A DNA stretch of 49,269 bases from Acidobacteriaceae bacterium (lineage in GTDB: Bacteria > Acidobacteriota > Terriglobia > Bryobacterales > Bryobacteraceae), in the NCBI GenBank assembly GCA_903970405.1, contig CAJCIT010000029.1, forward strand, positions 1 to 49,269. The letters are read 5' to 3'. Numbering within the stretch: the first letter of the stretch is position 1; the number at the start of each line of letters is the position of its first letter. The notes beneath the pieces were generated by a model that made no database searches, was not told the origin of the DNA, and was given only the letters and a program-made list of their open reading frames with translations. Below, piece by piece: positions 17,733 to 26,656 of this stretch. Made by a program: the position numbers and the translations under genes.

Positions 17733-18194
17733 CTATCGACTTCTCGGACGAACCAACTGCTCTAACTCGCTTACGAACTCTTCTACGTCCTGAAAGTCGC
17801 GGTAAACCGATGCAAATCGTGCGTACGCAATCTTATCGAGACCTTTCAGCCGCTCCATCAGCCTTTCGCCGATCAAAACGGTGGGTAACTCCCGCTCCGG
17901 GCTCTCAGCCAGGAGGGTTTCCACGTCGTCGACCAGACCGGCGAGCTTTCCCATGCTGATTGGACGTTTCTCAGCGGCCCGGAGTAATCCATTGAGCACC
18001 TTTTGGCGGTCGAATTTTTCGCGGCGGCCGTCCTTCTTGATCACCATATAGGGAACTTCGTCGCACCGCTCATAGGTGGTGAAGCGGCGTTCGCAGGCAA
18101 TGCACTGGCGGCGGCGGCGAATAGAATCGCCATCCTTGCTTTCGCGCGAATCGACCACCTTGTCCTCGCGGTGACCGCAAAAGGGGCATGTCAT
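17733..18194 (-). CDS. nrdR: Transcriptional repressor NrdR
   Basis: The 153-residue protein matches NrdR along its length. The N-terminal zinc ribbon is MTCPFCGHRED with the second pair in RRQCIACERRF, and an ATP-cone domain (about residues 49-139, starting VIKKDGRREKFDRQKV) follows. NrdR senses ATP/dATP and represses ribonucleotide reductase genes at NrdR boxes; no nrd gene is in the window. Its ATG overlaps the stop of the upstream membrane-protein gene by ATGA, so both are translated from one mRNA. Confidence 0.96.
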   Translation of the reverse strand: MTCPFCGHREDKVVDSRESKDGDSIRRRRQCIACERRFTTYERCDEVPYMVIKKDGRREKFDRQKVLNGLLRAAEKRPISMGKLAGLVDDVETLLAESPERELPTVLIGERLMERLKGLDKIAYARFASVYRDFQDVEEFVSELEQLVRPRSR

Positions 18195-19279
18195 AAATTC
18201 GCTTCCCCTATCTTATTGATTTCCTTTAGGTTAAGCCCGGCATGGAAAGCAAATGGAAGGCCGATGGGGAGCGCGATGAGGCTGGAGCCCGCCCAAATCA
18301 GGAGCGAAAGGCCGGTGGCCGCCTCCACTGGAAGCTCAAAAAGCTCGGTAAGCACGAAAATGGACGCAATCTGCATGCCGCCCCCGACCCCCGGCAGCTG
18401 CACAACGGCGCCGATGGCGACAAAGCCCCAGAAAGCCGCCACATCCAGGAGGCGGAATCCGCTGGTATCGGGATAGGCCTGGAAGTAGCACCACACCGAC
18501 AGAAGAATCACCAGCCATTCGGCGAACGTGAGGCCCAGGCAGCCCAACAGGGAAGACCAGTCGCCGGCTGCGGCCGTGCCAGCCAGAAAGCTCTTCAGGG
18601 AGTGCTGGAATCGCTCACGCAAGCGATGGGGCAGGAACTCCACCAGCAGACCGAGTCGCTGTTCGCAGAATGCGCGGCGGCGGCTCAGCGCATAGAGAAT
18701 CGCAGCAGCGAGTGCAGCCCCGACGGAGACAATCCAACCGCCGGCGCGTAGCAATGGGATGAGATTGGAGTTGGCTGGAATGTCGAGCCGGCGAGCATAG
18801 GCAAGCCCTAAACCGAATAGAATCAGAATCATGAGCAGGTCGTACAGACGCTCAAGCAGCCAAATGGCGGCCTGCTTGGCGATGCTGCTGGATTCCTGGC
18901 GGGCAATGAGATACGGCCGGATGAATTCGCCCGGGCGGCCGACCAGAACTACCATGGCAAAGCCGGCCAGGGTGGCGGAAAGAACTCGAAAAAAAGAGGA
19001 GCGCTCCGGCCGCATCATGAACTGCCAGCGCAGTGTTCGGCCCCCAAACGACAAAACGGCCAAGCCCAGGCCTCCCAGCAGCCAGCGGTGGTCGATCAAC
19101 TCGAAGGTGGTCGCAAAGCGGCGCCATTCAAAATGGCTGTAATGGCGCCAGCCGGCATACAAGGCCAGTCCGATGAGGAGGACCCCGATGCCGGTGGCAA
19201 GGCGAGTGGCCGACGACGACGATTCGGCGGTTGTGACCGGCTTAGCGGAGGGATCTGGCGATGGAAGGGGCACAGTCAC
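18191..19279 (-). CDS. YbhN/UPF0104-type membrane protein (LPG synthase TM-region family)
   Basis: About 362 residues with eight or so membrane segments, for example ATRLATGIGVLLIGLAL near the N-terminus and AAFWGFVAIGAVVQLPGVGG near the end. GRPGEFIRPYLIARQ, followed by the VVQLPGVGGGMQ signature, marks the flippase-like domain shared by lysylphosphatidylglycerol synthase and the YbhN/UPF0104 group, which may move lipids or polyprenyl-linked glycans. The soluble aminoacyltransferase domain is absent. The start is uncertain: the frame is open to 19468, but the extra N-terminus is not membrane-like and no good ribosome site is seen. GTG 19279 is a compromise. It is coupled to nrdR. Confidence 0.75.
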   Translation of the reverse strand: MTVPLPSPDPSAKPVTTAESSSSATRLATGIGVLLIGLALYAGWRHYSHFEWRRFATTFELIDHRWLLGGLGLAVLSFGGRTLRWQFMMRPERSSFFRVLSATLAGFAMVVLVGRPGEFIRPYLIARQESSSIAKQAAIWLLERLYDLLMILILFGLGLAYARRLDIPANSNLIPLLRAGGWIVSVGAALAAAILYALSRRRAFCEQRLGLLVEFLPHRLRERFQHSLKSFLAGTAAAGDWSSLLGCLGLTFAEWLVILLSVWCYFQAYPDTSGFRLLDVAAFWGFVAIGAVVQLPGVGGGMQIASIFVLTELFELPVEAATGLSLLIWAGSSLIALPIGLPFAFHAGLNLKEINKIGEANL

Positions 19280-19548
19280 GGCCGAAATGTTAAAGATCTC
19301 TAGAGGATACCGCCGATTGCAGTTAAACCGCACGCAGTTGCCGCGGCTGGTTAGGCCTCCACCCCCCTGGACGGCACGCCAAGGGCCGAATCCGCTGTCC
19401 GCAGGAGTGTTTAGCAGGAGGCAATAAGGATTCCCGTGAACTTCCATGCCAGCAATATCGTTTGACATGTTGAAGCCGATGCGGAATTGACCTACGATGG
19501 GCGGCTAGACCCGAGTAGTCCGCCGGCTGGATCTGAAGGAAAATCAGA

Positions 19549-20217
19549 ATGTCCGCAGCCGCGATGGCTACCATCACTTTCGGGTCCGCAACGGCCGGCT
19601 CCGGCTACCACTGGGGCGCCGCGGCGACGGCAGCAGGGGCTTCTACGATTTTGGATTCTGATTCCAGTCTGGTTGAGCGATGTCTCGCGGGCGAGCAAAC
19701 GGCTTGGGAAGATCTGGTGAAATTACACACCAGGCGGGTGTACGGTATCTGTTTCCGGTTTACCGGAAAGGACAGCGAAGCCCAGGACATGACCCAGGAC
19801 GTCTTCCTGCGCGTATTCAAAACGCTGGGGTCGTTCCGCGCCGGCGAGGGATCGTTCGTGGTGTGGTTGACTCGCCTGTCGCGCAATCTGTTGATTGACC
19901 ACTACCGGCGGACCAAGATGGAGCGGGCGACGGATTCGATTGAGGGTCAATTGACCGTGCTGGAACAGAAAACCGGGCTGCACACGCGGACCGACGGCCT
20001 GTTGGCTGGACGCGAAGCGAGTGAAGTGCTGCAGGGAGCACTGCAAAAGCTCTCGCCCGAGTTGCGCGAGGCGGTGATTCTGCGCGATCTGGAAGAGTTG
20101 GAGTACAAAGAGATTGCAAAGGTATTGAGCGTGCCCGAGGGCACGGTAAAATCGCGTCTCAACCGGGGACGCGCGGAATTAGCGAAGGTTTTGAAACGGC
20201 AGAAGGTGGCGGTATGA
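19549..20217 (+). CDS. ECF-type RNA polymerase sigma factor
   Basis: The 222-residue protein has region 2 (EDLVKLHTRRVYGICFRF, then DMTQDVFLRVFKTLGSF) and region 4 (LSPELREAVILRDLEELEYK and SVPEGTVKSRLNRGRAELAK), the two domains of an extracytoplasmic-function sigma factor. An N-terminal extension of about 35 Ala/Gly/Ser-rich residues precedes region 2 and is unusual. AAGGA lies nine bases before the ATG. The next gene, overlapping by ATGA, encodes its likely anti-sigma factor, so the sigma is probably held inactive until an envelope signal frees it. Four downstream genes are probably in the same operon. Confidence 0.93.
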   Translation: MSAAAMATITFGSATAGSGYHWGAAATAAGASTILDSDSSLVERCLAGEQTAWEDLVKLHTRRVYGICFRFTGKDSEAQDMTQDVFLRVFKTLGSFRAGEGSFVVWLTRLSRNLLIDHYRRTKMERATDSIEGQLTVLEQKTGLHTRTDGLLAGREASEVLQGALQKLSPELREAVILRDLEELEYKEIAKVLSVPEGTVKSRLNRGRAELAKVLKRQKVAV

Positions 20218-20864
20218 GCGGACGGGAACAAAACGGGAAGCTGCAATGCCCGGACTTTGAAGTCCAGCTCAGCGACTATCTGGACGGCGCACTGAGCGGC
20301 GAGGCGAAGCAGTTGTTAGAGGCGCACGCGGCCACCTGCCCTTCCTGCCGCGAACTGATGGAAGACGCGCGCAGCGCGATGGAATTTCTGGAGCGGGTGC
20401 CGGAGGTGGAAGTTCCGCCGGACCTGGTGACGCGGATTGTCTACCATGCCCCGGAAGGAAGAGCCAGGGAGCCCTTTGAACGGCGGAGCCTGTTCGGCAC
20501 GGCCTTTTCGCAGTGGCTGATGCCAGTGCTGCAGCCGCGGTTTGCGATGGGCATGGCGATGACCATTCTTTCTTTCGCCATGCTGGGGCGGTGTACGGGC
20601 GTGCATGTGACGCAGATCAAGGCAGCCGACCTGAATCCGGTTAAGGTGTGGGAGAACGTCGAGGACCGCGCCATTCGCACCAAAGACCGGGCAGTGAAAT
20701 CTTACGAGAATCTGCGGTTGGTTTATGAGATCCGGTCACGGATCAATGAGCTCGAAGAGCAGCGGAATCAGGCGCAGCAGAACGAGACGCCGGTGGACCA
20801 GGGGCAACATGAGTCCGGCCAGCCGGCGTCAACACCAGACAAGGCAGGAGGGAACAAGCAATGA
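20214..20864 (+). CDS. Zinc-finger anti-sigma factor
   Basis: The 216-residue protein starts with a zf-HC2 / ZAS-type domain: CPDFEVQLSDYLDGALSG, then LLEAHAATCPSC, which gives the HX3CX2C zinc motif. Such domains clamp ECF sigma factors. A hydrophobic stretch near residues 110-125 (FAMGMAMTILSFAMLG) could be a membrane segment. A charged, partly coiled-coil tail (YEIRSRINELEEQRNQAQ) follows and would lie outside the membrane. It overlaps the sigma gene by ATGA and the next gene likewise overlaps it, so all three are coupled. Confidence 0.9.
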   Translation: MSGREQNGKLQCPDFEVQLSDYLDGALSGEAKQLLEAHAATCPSCRELMEDARSAMEFLERVPEVEVPPDLVTRIVYHAPEGRAREPFERRSLFGTAFSQWLMPVLQPRFAMGMAMTILSFAMLGRCTGVHVTQIKAADLNPVKVWENVEDRAIRTKDRAVKSYENLRLVYEIRSRINELEEQRNQAQQNETPVDQGQHESGQPASTPDKAGGNKQ

Positions 20865-21658
20865 CTTGTTATCAGCATCCAGAGACGGCGGCGGTGGCAT
20901 TCTGCCGGACTTGTGGGCGGCCCTTATGCGCCCTTTGCCAGCGTCCCAATGAAGGCACTATTTTTTGCCAGGAGCATGTTCCCATGACTTACACCAGCGC
21001 ACCGCCCGATCAGACGGCGAATCCTTATCTGCAGACGCCGCCACCCCCTTTTCCGCCTACTGCCGTGCGGACCTCTCCCGGCCTCGCCTTCCTGCTGGGA
21101 CTCATTCCCGGCGTTGGCGCCATTTACAACGGCCAGTACCTGAAGGGTCTGCTCCATGTGGCCGTGTTCGGGCTGCTGGTGAGTGTGATCGACCGCTCAA
21201 ACATGGCGCCCCTCATGGGTATGTTTGCCGCCGGCTTCTATTTCTACATGGCCTTTGAGGCCTACCATACGGCAAAGAAGCGCCAGATGGGCTTGCCGGT
21301 GGATGAATGGTCCAGCATCATTCCGCGCGGCGCTCTTTCCGGGCGCTTTCCCATCGGCCCCATTCTGCTGATCGTACTGGGCGTGCTGTTCCTGCTCGAT
21401 GAACTGAACTGGATTCACTTCTATGACGTCATCCGGTTCTGGCCCCTTATCCTGATTGCGCTGGGCGCCTACTTGCTCTACTCGCGCGTGTCGGGCGGCA
21501 CTCCCGCTTTGCCGCCTCCCGCTTATCCGCCCGTACCGCCCAGCGCGTATCCTCCCGGCGCGTACCCTGCCAGCCCGTACGTGCCGCCCGCCTACCCGCC
21601 TCCGGGAAGCATGACCCGTTCGGATGTGACGCAAGTGGAGGTGCAGCGTGAACAATAG
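20861..21658 (+). CDS. Membrane protein with B-box-type zinc finger and DUF5668-like segment
   Basis: The 265-residue protein opens with a B-box-like zinc finger; C3, H6, C15, C18, C23, C26, C36 and H39 are all present. Hydrophobic segments follow (LAFLLGLIPGVGAIYNGQYL, LLHVAVFGLLVSVI), then a DUF5668-like pair (PIGPILLIVLGVLFLLDEL and FWPLILIALGAYLLY), and a Pro/Tyr-rich tail of PPAYPP-type repeats. The GVGAIYNGQYLKG segment resembles TM2-domain proteins. Its function is unknown. The sigma operon context suggests a role in envelope stress or its sensing. It overlaps both neighbours. Confidence 0.82.
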   Translation: MTCYQHPETAAVAFCRTCGRPLCALCQRPNEGTIFCQEHVPMTYTSAPPDQTANPYLQTPPPPFPPTAVRTSPGLAFLLGLIPGVGAIYNGQYLKGLLHVAVFGLLVSVIDRSNMAPLMGMFAAGFYFYMAFEAYHTAKKRQMGLPVDEWSSIIPRGALSGRFPIGPILLIVLGVLFLLDELNWIHFYDVIRFWPLILIALGAYLLYSRVSGGTPALPPPAYPPVPPSAYPPGAYPASPYVPPAYPPPGSMTRSDVTQVEVQREQ

Positions 21659-21926
21659 CAGGTTGAGCCTTTATCTGCAGTCCATCCGCGGCCCGGTACT
21701 CTTGATGACGTTGGGGGTGCTCTGCGCGATACATCAGGCGGGCTTGGCGTCTTTCCGAATGACATGGCCGTTTTTGATTATCGTCGTCGGCGTGCTGGTG
21801 CTGGCGGAGCGGTTGACCGCTCCCGCGGTGGTGGCCGCGCCCTATCGGAATCCTGGCGCCGGGCCGGGCGTTTCGCCGGGTGGCTGGCCGGCTCCGCGCA
21901 ATCCCCAGTCGGGAGGACCACGGTAA
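21648..21926 (+). CDS. Small DUF5668-like membrane protein
   Basis: The 92-residue protein has two membrane segments (PVLLMTLGVLCAIHQAG and WPFLIIVVGVLVLAERL) and a Gly/Pro-rich tail. The segments resemble the LiaF-type transmembrane motif seen in both neighbours. It overlaps the preceding gene by 11 bases and the next by one base. It may interact in the membrane with those two proteins. No catalytic motif is visible. Confidence 0.8.
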   Translation: MNNSRLSLYLQSIRGPVLLMTLGVLCAIHQAGLASFRMTWPFLIIVVGVLVLAERLTAPAVVAAPYRNPGAGPGVSPGGWPAPRNPQSGGPR

Positions 21927-23437
21927 TGCGTACGCGTGGAACCATTGTCGGGCCGCTGGTTCTCATCGGCATCGGATTCCTGTTTCTGTTGAGAACCATT
22001 TCTCCGGAATTCTCATTGGGGCACATCCTCGGCACATATTGGCCCTATCTGCTGATCGTCTGGGGCGGGCTGCACCTGGTGGAAATTACCATCCGCTTCT
22101 TGCGCGGCGGGCCGGTGCCGGTCAATGGAGTGAGCGGGGGCGGATGGGCCTTGGCGGTGCTGATCGCATTGGCCGGATTGTCGGCATACGAAGCGCGGCG
22201 GCTCGATCCCTGGTGGCGCCGGGCGGGCTTCGAACAAGGTGTCGAGATGTTCGGCGAGCCTCATGATTACGAGGTGCCGCTGGTGAAGCAGGCGGCGGGC
22301 AAAGCGCCCAGAATCGTTTTCGAAAACTTTCGAGGCGACGCCAAGATCTCCGGCGCCGATGTCACCGATGTCTCCGTGACGGGCCATAAGACGATTCGGG
22401 CGCTGGATAGCGGAGACTCCGATAAGGCTAATTCGTTGACGCCGCTGGAGGTGGTGCGCGAGGGCAACAACATCGTCATCCGCTGCAACCAGCAAAAGGC
22501 GAAGGAGCAGTCGCGGGTCACCACGGACTTGCAGGTGACGGTTCCGCGCAACTCGACGATTGAAGCCAACGGCCGCCAGGGCGATTTTGAGGTGACTGAC
22601 CTCAATGGCGACGTCGATATTGTCAGCGACAACGCCGGCGTCCGCATCCAGAACGTCACCGGCAATGTGCGTGTCGACACTCGGCGCGGTGACATTGTGC
22701 GCTGCACCAACGTCAAGGGCAACGTCGATGTGAAGGGCCGCGGGACCGATGTGGAGCTGGAGAAAATTTCGGGTCCGGTCACGGTCACCGGCCGCTACTC
22801 CGGGGTGGTCTCATTGCGCGAGCTGGCAAGGGGCGCCCACGTCGACGGCATGGACACCGCGCTGAAGGTCGAAAAGCTGCCCGGACAGGTCCGGATGGAA
22901 CGCGGCTCGCTGAACGTCCAGAACGCCGAGGGTCCGCTGGAGGTTTCCGGCAAATCGACCGATGTCGAGATTAGCGGGTTCAACGATTCGCTTATCGTTC
23001 AAGTAGACAAAGGCGACATCGATCTCCGTCCAGGCAAGCTGCCGCTGTCCAAGATGAGCATTCACACCCGTAGCGGCAACGTGGATCTGGCGGTGCCCGA
23101 CGCGGCAAGGTTCGATCTGCAGGCTTCCACTTCACACGGCAATGTGGAAAACGAGTTCGGCGAGCCGCTGAAGCAAGTCAGCTATGGCAACAACGGCTCG
23201 AGGCTGGAAGGGATTGTGGGCGGAGGACCGGCGCTCTCACTGACGACGGATCGCGGCACCATCACGATACGAAAAGCCTCTGCTGAAGACCCGAAGGGAA
23301 ACGAAGCGCTGAACAAGGGCAACGACAACGGCGACGACGACCGGCCGGCGGACGCTCCAGCAAGACCAGCCGCGCCCAAAGCGCCGCGCAGCCTTCAGGC
23401 GCCCAAAATCAAGGTCGGGAAGCCAGTGGAGTTGTAA
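21926..23437 (+). CDS. LiaF-like/DUF4097 envelope protein
   Basis: The 503-residue protein starts at ATG 21926 (taATG overlap, with GGAGG upstream). Three membrane segments come first (GPLVLIGIGFLFLLRTI, YWPYLLIVWGGLHLVEI and WALAVLIALAGLSA). A long beta-rich domain with repeating DVDIVSDNAGVRIQNV-like units follows: this is DUF4097, a right-handed beta-helix or adhesin-like fold. The tail is rich in Ala, Pro and Lys. LiaF and PspC relatives sense or relay envelope stress. As the last gene of the sigma/anti-sigma operon, it could be the output or the sensor. The role is inferred only. Confidence 0.85.
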   Translation: MRTRGTIVGPLVLIGIGFLFLLRTISPEFSLGHILGTYWPYLLIVWGGLHLVEITIRFLRGGPVPVNGVSGGGWALAVLIALAGLSAYEARRLDPWWRRAGFEQGVEMFGEPHDYEVPLVKQAAGKAPRIVFENFRGDAKISGADVTDVSVTGHKTIRALDSGDSDKANSLTPLEVVREGNNIVIRCNQQKAKEQSRVTTDLQVTVPRNSTIEANGRQGDFEVTDLNGDVDIVSDNAGVRIQNVTGNVRVDTRRGDIVRCTNVKGNVDVKGRGTDVELEKISGPVTVTGRYSGVVSLRELARGAHVDGMDTALKVEKLPGQVRMERGSLNVQNAEGPLEVSGKSTDVEISGFNDSLIVQVDKGDIDLRPGKLPLSKMSIHTRSGNVDLAVPDAARFDLQASTSHGNVENEFGEPLKQVSYGNNGSRLEGIVGGGPALSLTTDRGTITIRKASAEDPKGNEALNKGNDNGDDDRPADAPARPAAPKAPRSLQAPKIKVGKPVEL

Positions 23438-23460
23438 GGGGTAAGCTGGGTCGCACCCGG

Positions 23461-23640
23461 GTAGAGTATGAGCCCACTGCCATTTCCGTCGAAGAATGTC
23501 TGAAACTCACGCCGAAGCCGGCGTCTGAGTACCTGAACGGCGAAGTGCGCCAGAAGCCCATGCCAACATCTCTTCACGGGTTGGTGCAGGCGCTCTTGAC
23601 CTTCCTGCTCATGAAACAGCATAGGACCGTCCTGCCCTAG
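23461..23640 (+). pseudogene. Second Uma2-family remnant
   Basis: In this frame TAISVEECLKLTPKPASEYL, followed by NGEVRQKPMPTSLHGLVQALL, is clearly the start of a Uma2 (DUF820) protein, but a stop comes at 23638-23640 after 60 codons. The frame has no plausible start codon upstream, and the catalytic part is missing. It is a truncated relic lying between the envelope operon and polX, with about 100 bases of featureless sequence after it. Confidence 0.75.
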
Positions 23641-23742
23641 GTCTCCATGGCCGAGTTCCTGCAAATGATGGATGAAAGTTGAGACGAGCATGAGAACCCG
23701 TGAGGGCGCGGTGTGGGGCAGGGATGGCAGCTTGGCTACAAA

Positions 23743-25488
23743 CTATGCCTTCGCCGCAACCACCGATTCGAATTCCGCTTTCGGCAAGGTGTTCAGCACA
23801 TCCGAGGCGGTGAGCCACCCGCGGCGCGCCATCGTTACACCGTACGGCATGTTGCGCAGGTGGGCGGGCTGGTGAGCATCAGTCGAAATGACGAACCGGC
23901 AGCCTTTCGCTTTCGCTGACCGGATCAGCGGCCCGCTCAGGTCTAATCGCTCCGGACTGGCGTTGATCTCCATCAAGACGCCGCGCGCGGCGGCGGCGGC
24001 GGCGATTTGCTCGAAGCGCATGGGGAAGGGTTCGCGGTGCAGCAGCATCCGCCCCGTGGGATGGCCCAGAACACGCAAGCTCCGCGATTCCACGGCGCGC
24101 AGCAGCCGGTCCGTCATCTCATTCTCATCCTGATTCATGTGGCTGTGAACGCTCCCCACTACCCAATCGAGTTCGGCGAGGGCGTCTGCGGAGATATCCA
24201 TTTCACCATCGCGCATGATGTCGCATTCAAGGCCCGAATAGACCCGCAGCGGCAGGCCCTCCCGGTTCAGTTCGCGGACGTGTTTGGCAAACTCGGACAC
24301 TCGCTTCTCATCCAGGCCGTTCGCCATGGCGAGGGCCTTCGAATGGTCAGTGATGGCGATGTATTCATACCCCAGCGCCGCGGCCGCTTCGGCCATCTCA
24401 CGCAAGGTCGATTTGCCGTCGCTTTCGGTAGTGTGCATGTGCAGGTCGCCGCGGATCTGATCGGCCTGGATCAGATCCGGTAGCCGGTGCGCGGCGGCCG
24501 CTTCGAGTTCGCCCGAGTTCTCGCGCAGTTCCGGCGGAATCCAATCGTAGCCGATTTTCGCGTATACATCTTCTTCAGTGGCGCCGGCCACGCGCTGGTT
24601 CCCCTCCAGCGTGAACAGGCCGTATTCGTTCAGCGTGAGGCCCAGCTTCAGCGCGTTCGTCCGCAGCGTCACGTTGTGCTCTTTGCTGCCGGTGAAGTAT
24701 TGCATGGCCGCGCCGAAGCTTTCCTTCGCCAGCGCGCGCACGTCCACCTGCAGGCCTTCCGCGCCGTATTTCACGCTGGCTTTGTTGACGCCCCGGCCCA
24801 ACACCTCTTCAACGCGCGGCAGTTTGACCACGTAATCGAGAACCGCGCTTGCGCCATCGCCGGCCAAAGCATCGCCCGTGACCAGGATGTCCAGATCGCC
24901 GATGGTGTCTTTCCCCCGGCGCAGGCTGCCTGCGGCTTCCACGCGTTCGACGCCCGGCAGCGCCCGCATGCCTTCCGAAATCTCGGCCGCCACTTCATGG
25001 CCAAAGCTGAGCAGGAACCGCCCGGCGCTCTTACGGTAAGACTCAATGGATCGCAGCACCTTCTCTTCCAGCTTCGCGCCCATGCGCGGCAGATTGCGCA
25101 GCTTCTGCTCCCGGCACAACGTTTCCAGATCGTCCACCGTCTTCACGCCGTGGTGCTCATAGAGCAGGGCGATGCTCTTCGGCCCGAGGCCCTGAATTTT
25201 CAGGAGCGCCAGGACCGACGCCGGATACTTCCGCAGCATCTCGTCCCGCCGCTCAAAGGAGCCGCGAAGGGCAAGCTCTTCAATAACCGCGGCGATGCCT
25301 TTGCCGACCCCGGGAATGGAGGTGAGTTTGCGCTCCCGATCGCGTAGTATATCCTCGAGCGATTCCGGATGGCCCTCAATGGCCGCGGCCGCGTTGCGGT
25401 AGCTGCGAATGCGGAAGCCGTCTTCCGCGGCGATTTCCATCAGATCGGCTGTTTCAGAAAGCAGGCGGGCGATTTGTTTGTTGTCCAT
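23743..25488 (-). CDS. polX: Family X DNA polymerase with PHP domain (PolX)
   Basis: The 581-residue protein is a bacterial/archaeal PolX, a gap-filling repair polymerase with a 3'-5' exonuclease in its PHP domain. The N-terminal 8-kDa and helix-hairpin-helix part includes LTSIPGVGKGIAAVIEE and IQGLGPKSIALLYEHHG. The nucleotidyltransferase palm has GSLRRGKDTIGDLDILV with its two catalytic Asp. The PHP domain begins GDLHMHTTESDGKSTL and carries IAITDHSKAL, SGLECDI, VVGSVHSHM and, at the end, ISTDAHQP. ATG 25488 fits the family start; the frame is open further. It lies 13 bases after the CDF gene and may be co-transcribed. Confidence 0.95.
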   Translation of the reverse strand: MDNKQIARLLSETADLMEIAAEDGFRIRSYRNAAAAIEGHPESLEDILRDRERKLTSIPGVGKGIAAVIEELALRGSFERRDEMLRKYPASVLALLKIQGLGPKSIALLYEHHGVKTVDDLETLCREQKLRNLPRMGAKLEEKVLRSIESYRKSAGRFLLSFGHEVAAEISEGMRALPGVERVEAAGSLRRGKDTIGDLDILVTGDALAGDGASAVLDYVVKLPRVEEVLGRGVNKASVKYGAEGLQVDVRALAKESFGAAMQYFTGSKEHNVTLRTNALKLGLTLNEYGLFTLEGNQRVAGATEEDVYAKIGYDWIPPELRENSGELEAAAAHRLPDLIQADQIRGDLHMHTTESDGKSTLREMAEAAAALGYEYIAITDHSKALAMANGLDEKRVSEFAKHVRELNREGLPLRVYSGLECDIMRDGEMDISADALAELDWVVGSVHSHMNQDENEMTDRLLRAVESRSLRVLGHPTGRMLLHREPFPMRFEQIAAAAAARGVLMEINASPERLDLSGPLIRSAKAKGCRFVISTDAHQPAHLRNMPYGVTMARRGWLTASDVLNTLPKAEFESVVAAKA

Positions 25489-25501
25489 CGGTCGTCTTTT
25501 G

Positions 25502-26446
25502 TCAGTGTCCCGTCCAGCCCACCGGGAAGTGCGTGGTTTTGGCGGACCGCTCCCGCGAACCGCCGGCCGGCTCCACATGCACCAGGACGTCGGCGACCCA
25601 GGAGAGCTCTTCCTTGATGCGGATGCGTACCTGCGTGGCAATGGAGTGGCTCTCGAGCACGGTCATCTCCGGATCCACCTCCAAGTGAAGGTCCACGTGA
25701 TAGCGCAAGCCGGTCCGGCGGGCGAAACACTTTTCGATGTCCTGCGCCCCGGGTACCTCCAGGGCCACGGCGCGAATCTCGCTCATCTTCTTGTCGTCCG
25801 GCATGGTGTCGGTGAGATAGTCGACCGTTTGCCGGACCACGCGGACGGCCAGCCAGACAACAATTACTCCGATGACCATGCCGCCAATGTGGTCGGCGAA
25901 ATCGAAGCGCGCGGGGTCAATGAGTGTGAGCACGATGGCGATAATAGCGACTGTGGTGGAAATGAGGTCGGTCAAATCGTGCCAGGCGTCGGCTTCGAGC
26001 GCCGAAGATCCTATCTTGCGGCCGATGCGCCGTTTGTACAACGCGAGGACGGTCTTGATGGCCACGGACGCGATAAGCGGATACAGCGCAAACGTTTGCA
26101 ACCGGTGATGCTGGAAATCCCCAAGAGTCTCTATACTGCGCCAGAAGATGCCAAGGCCGGTAACCAGCAGCAATCCGCCCACGGCGAGCCCGGAAAGCGT
26201 CTCATACCGGCCATGGCCGTAGGGGTGGTTTTCGTCCGGAGGCCGGCTGGCCATCGTCAGGCCGGCGAAGACGATGGCCGACGACAGGACGTCCGCGGCG
26301 CCTTCTAACCCATCGGAAATCAGTGAGGTGGAATGGGCCGCCAAGCCCACGAGTATCTTGGCGGCCGATAGCAGGACCCCAATGCCAACGCTGAGGGCGG
26401 CCAGCCGCCGCCCTGAATCGTCCGTCACCGGGGCCTGGGAGTCCAT
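25502..26446 (-). CDS. Cation diffusion facilitator family metal transporter
   Basis: The 314-residue protein has the six-helix CDF plan and a cytosolic C-terminal domain. Metal-site segments are SLISDGLEGAADVLSS in helix 2 and ALEADAWHDLTDLIST in helix 5, and NHPYGHGRYE marks the loop between them. The C-terminal domain includes HVDLHLEVDPEMTVLESHSI. These proteins export Zn, Fe, Mn or other divalent ions by proton exchange; the metal cannot be told from motifs alone. A perfect 8-bp inverted repeat lies 38 bases before its start, between it and hfq. Confidence 0.92.
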   Translation of the reverse strand: MDSQAPVTDDSGRRLAALSVGIGVLLSAAKILVGLAAHSTSLISDGLEGAADVLSSAIVFAGLTMASRPPDENHPYGHGRYETLSGLAVGGLLLVTGLGIFWRSIETLGDFQHHRLQTFALYPLIASVAIKTVLALYKRRIGRKIGSSALEADAWHDLTDLISTTVAIIAIVLTLIDPARFDFADHIGGMVIGVIVVWLAVRVVRQTVDYLTDTMPDDKKMSEIRAVALEVPGAQDIEKCFARRTGLRYHVDLHLEVDPEMTVLESHSIATQVRIRIKEELSWVADVLVHVEPAGGSRERSAKTTHFPVGWTGH

Positions 26447-26483
26447 AACGCTTTGAGGATACCCCGATTTGGCGAATCCCGGC

Positions 26484-26504
26484 CGCTTGAGTCCTGCTCA
26501 AGCG
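26484..26504. promoter_or_regulatory. Inverted repeat between the CDF gene and hfq
   Basis: CGCTTGAG-TCCTG-CTCAAGCG is an 8-bp perfect inverted repeat in the divergent gap. It could be an operator for either gene or an RNA hairpin. No clear sigma-70 boxes accompany it. Confidence 0.3.
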
Positions 26505-26656
26505 CGGTAATCGATGGAATTAGTAAGAATGCGGTTAGTATAGAGATGTTCGGAGGACCGCCCGATTCATTCCCCCGCGCCAGCCTTCGGCTTGGTTCGG
26601 GGCGGGCTCCAAGGCAGTGCATCGCGAAGCCAAGTTGAAAAAAAAGCGAGGAAATA

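Noticed and set aside
19280..19468. N-terminal extension of the YbhN-like protein
   Set aside because: The frame is open, but the added residues are not membrane-like and no ribosome site supports ATG 19468. It is left out of the call and noted as uncertain.
24487..25347. 286-codon plus-strand frame opposite polX
   Set aside because: PolX motifs on the other strand are complete; this frame is its complement and has no motif.
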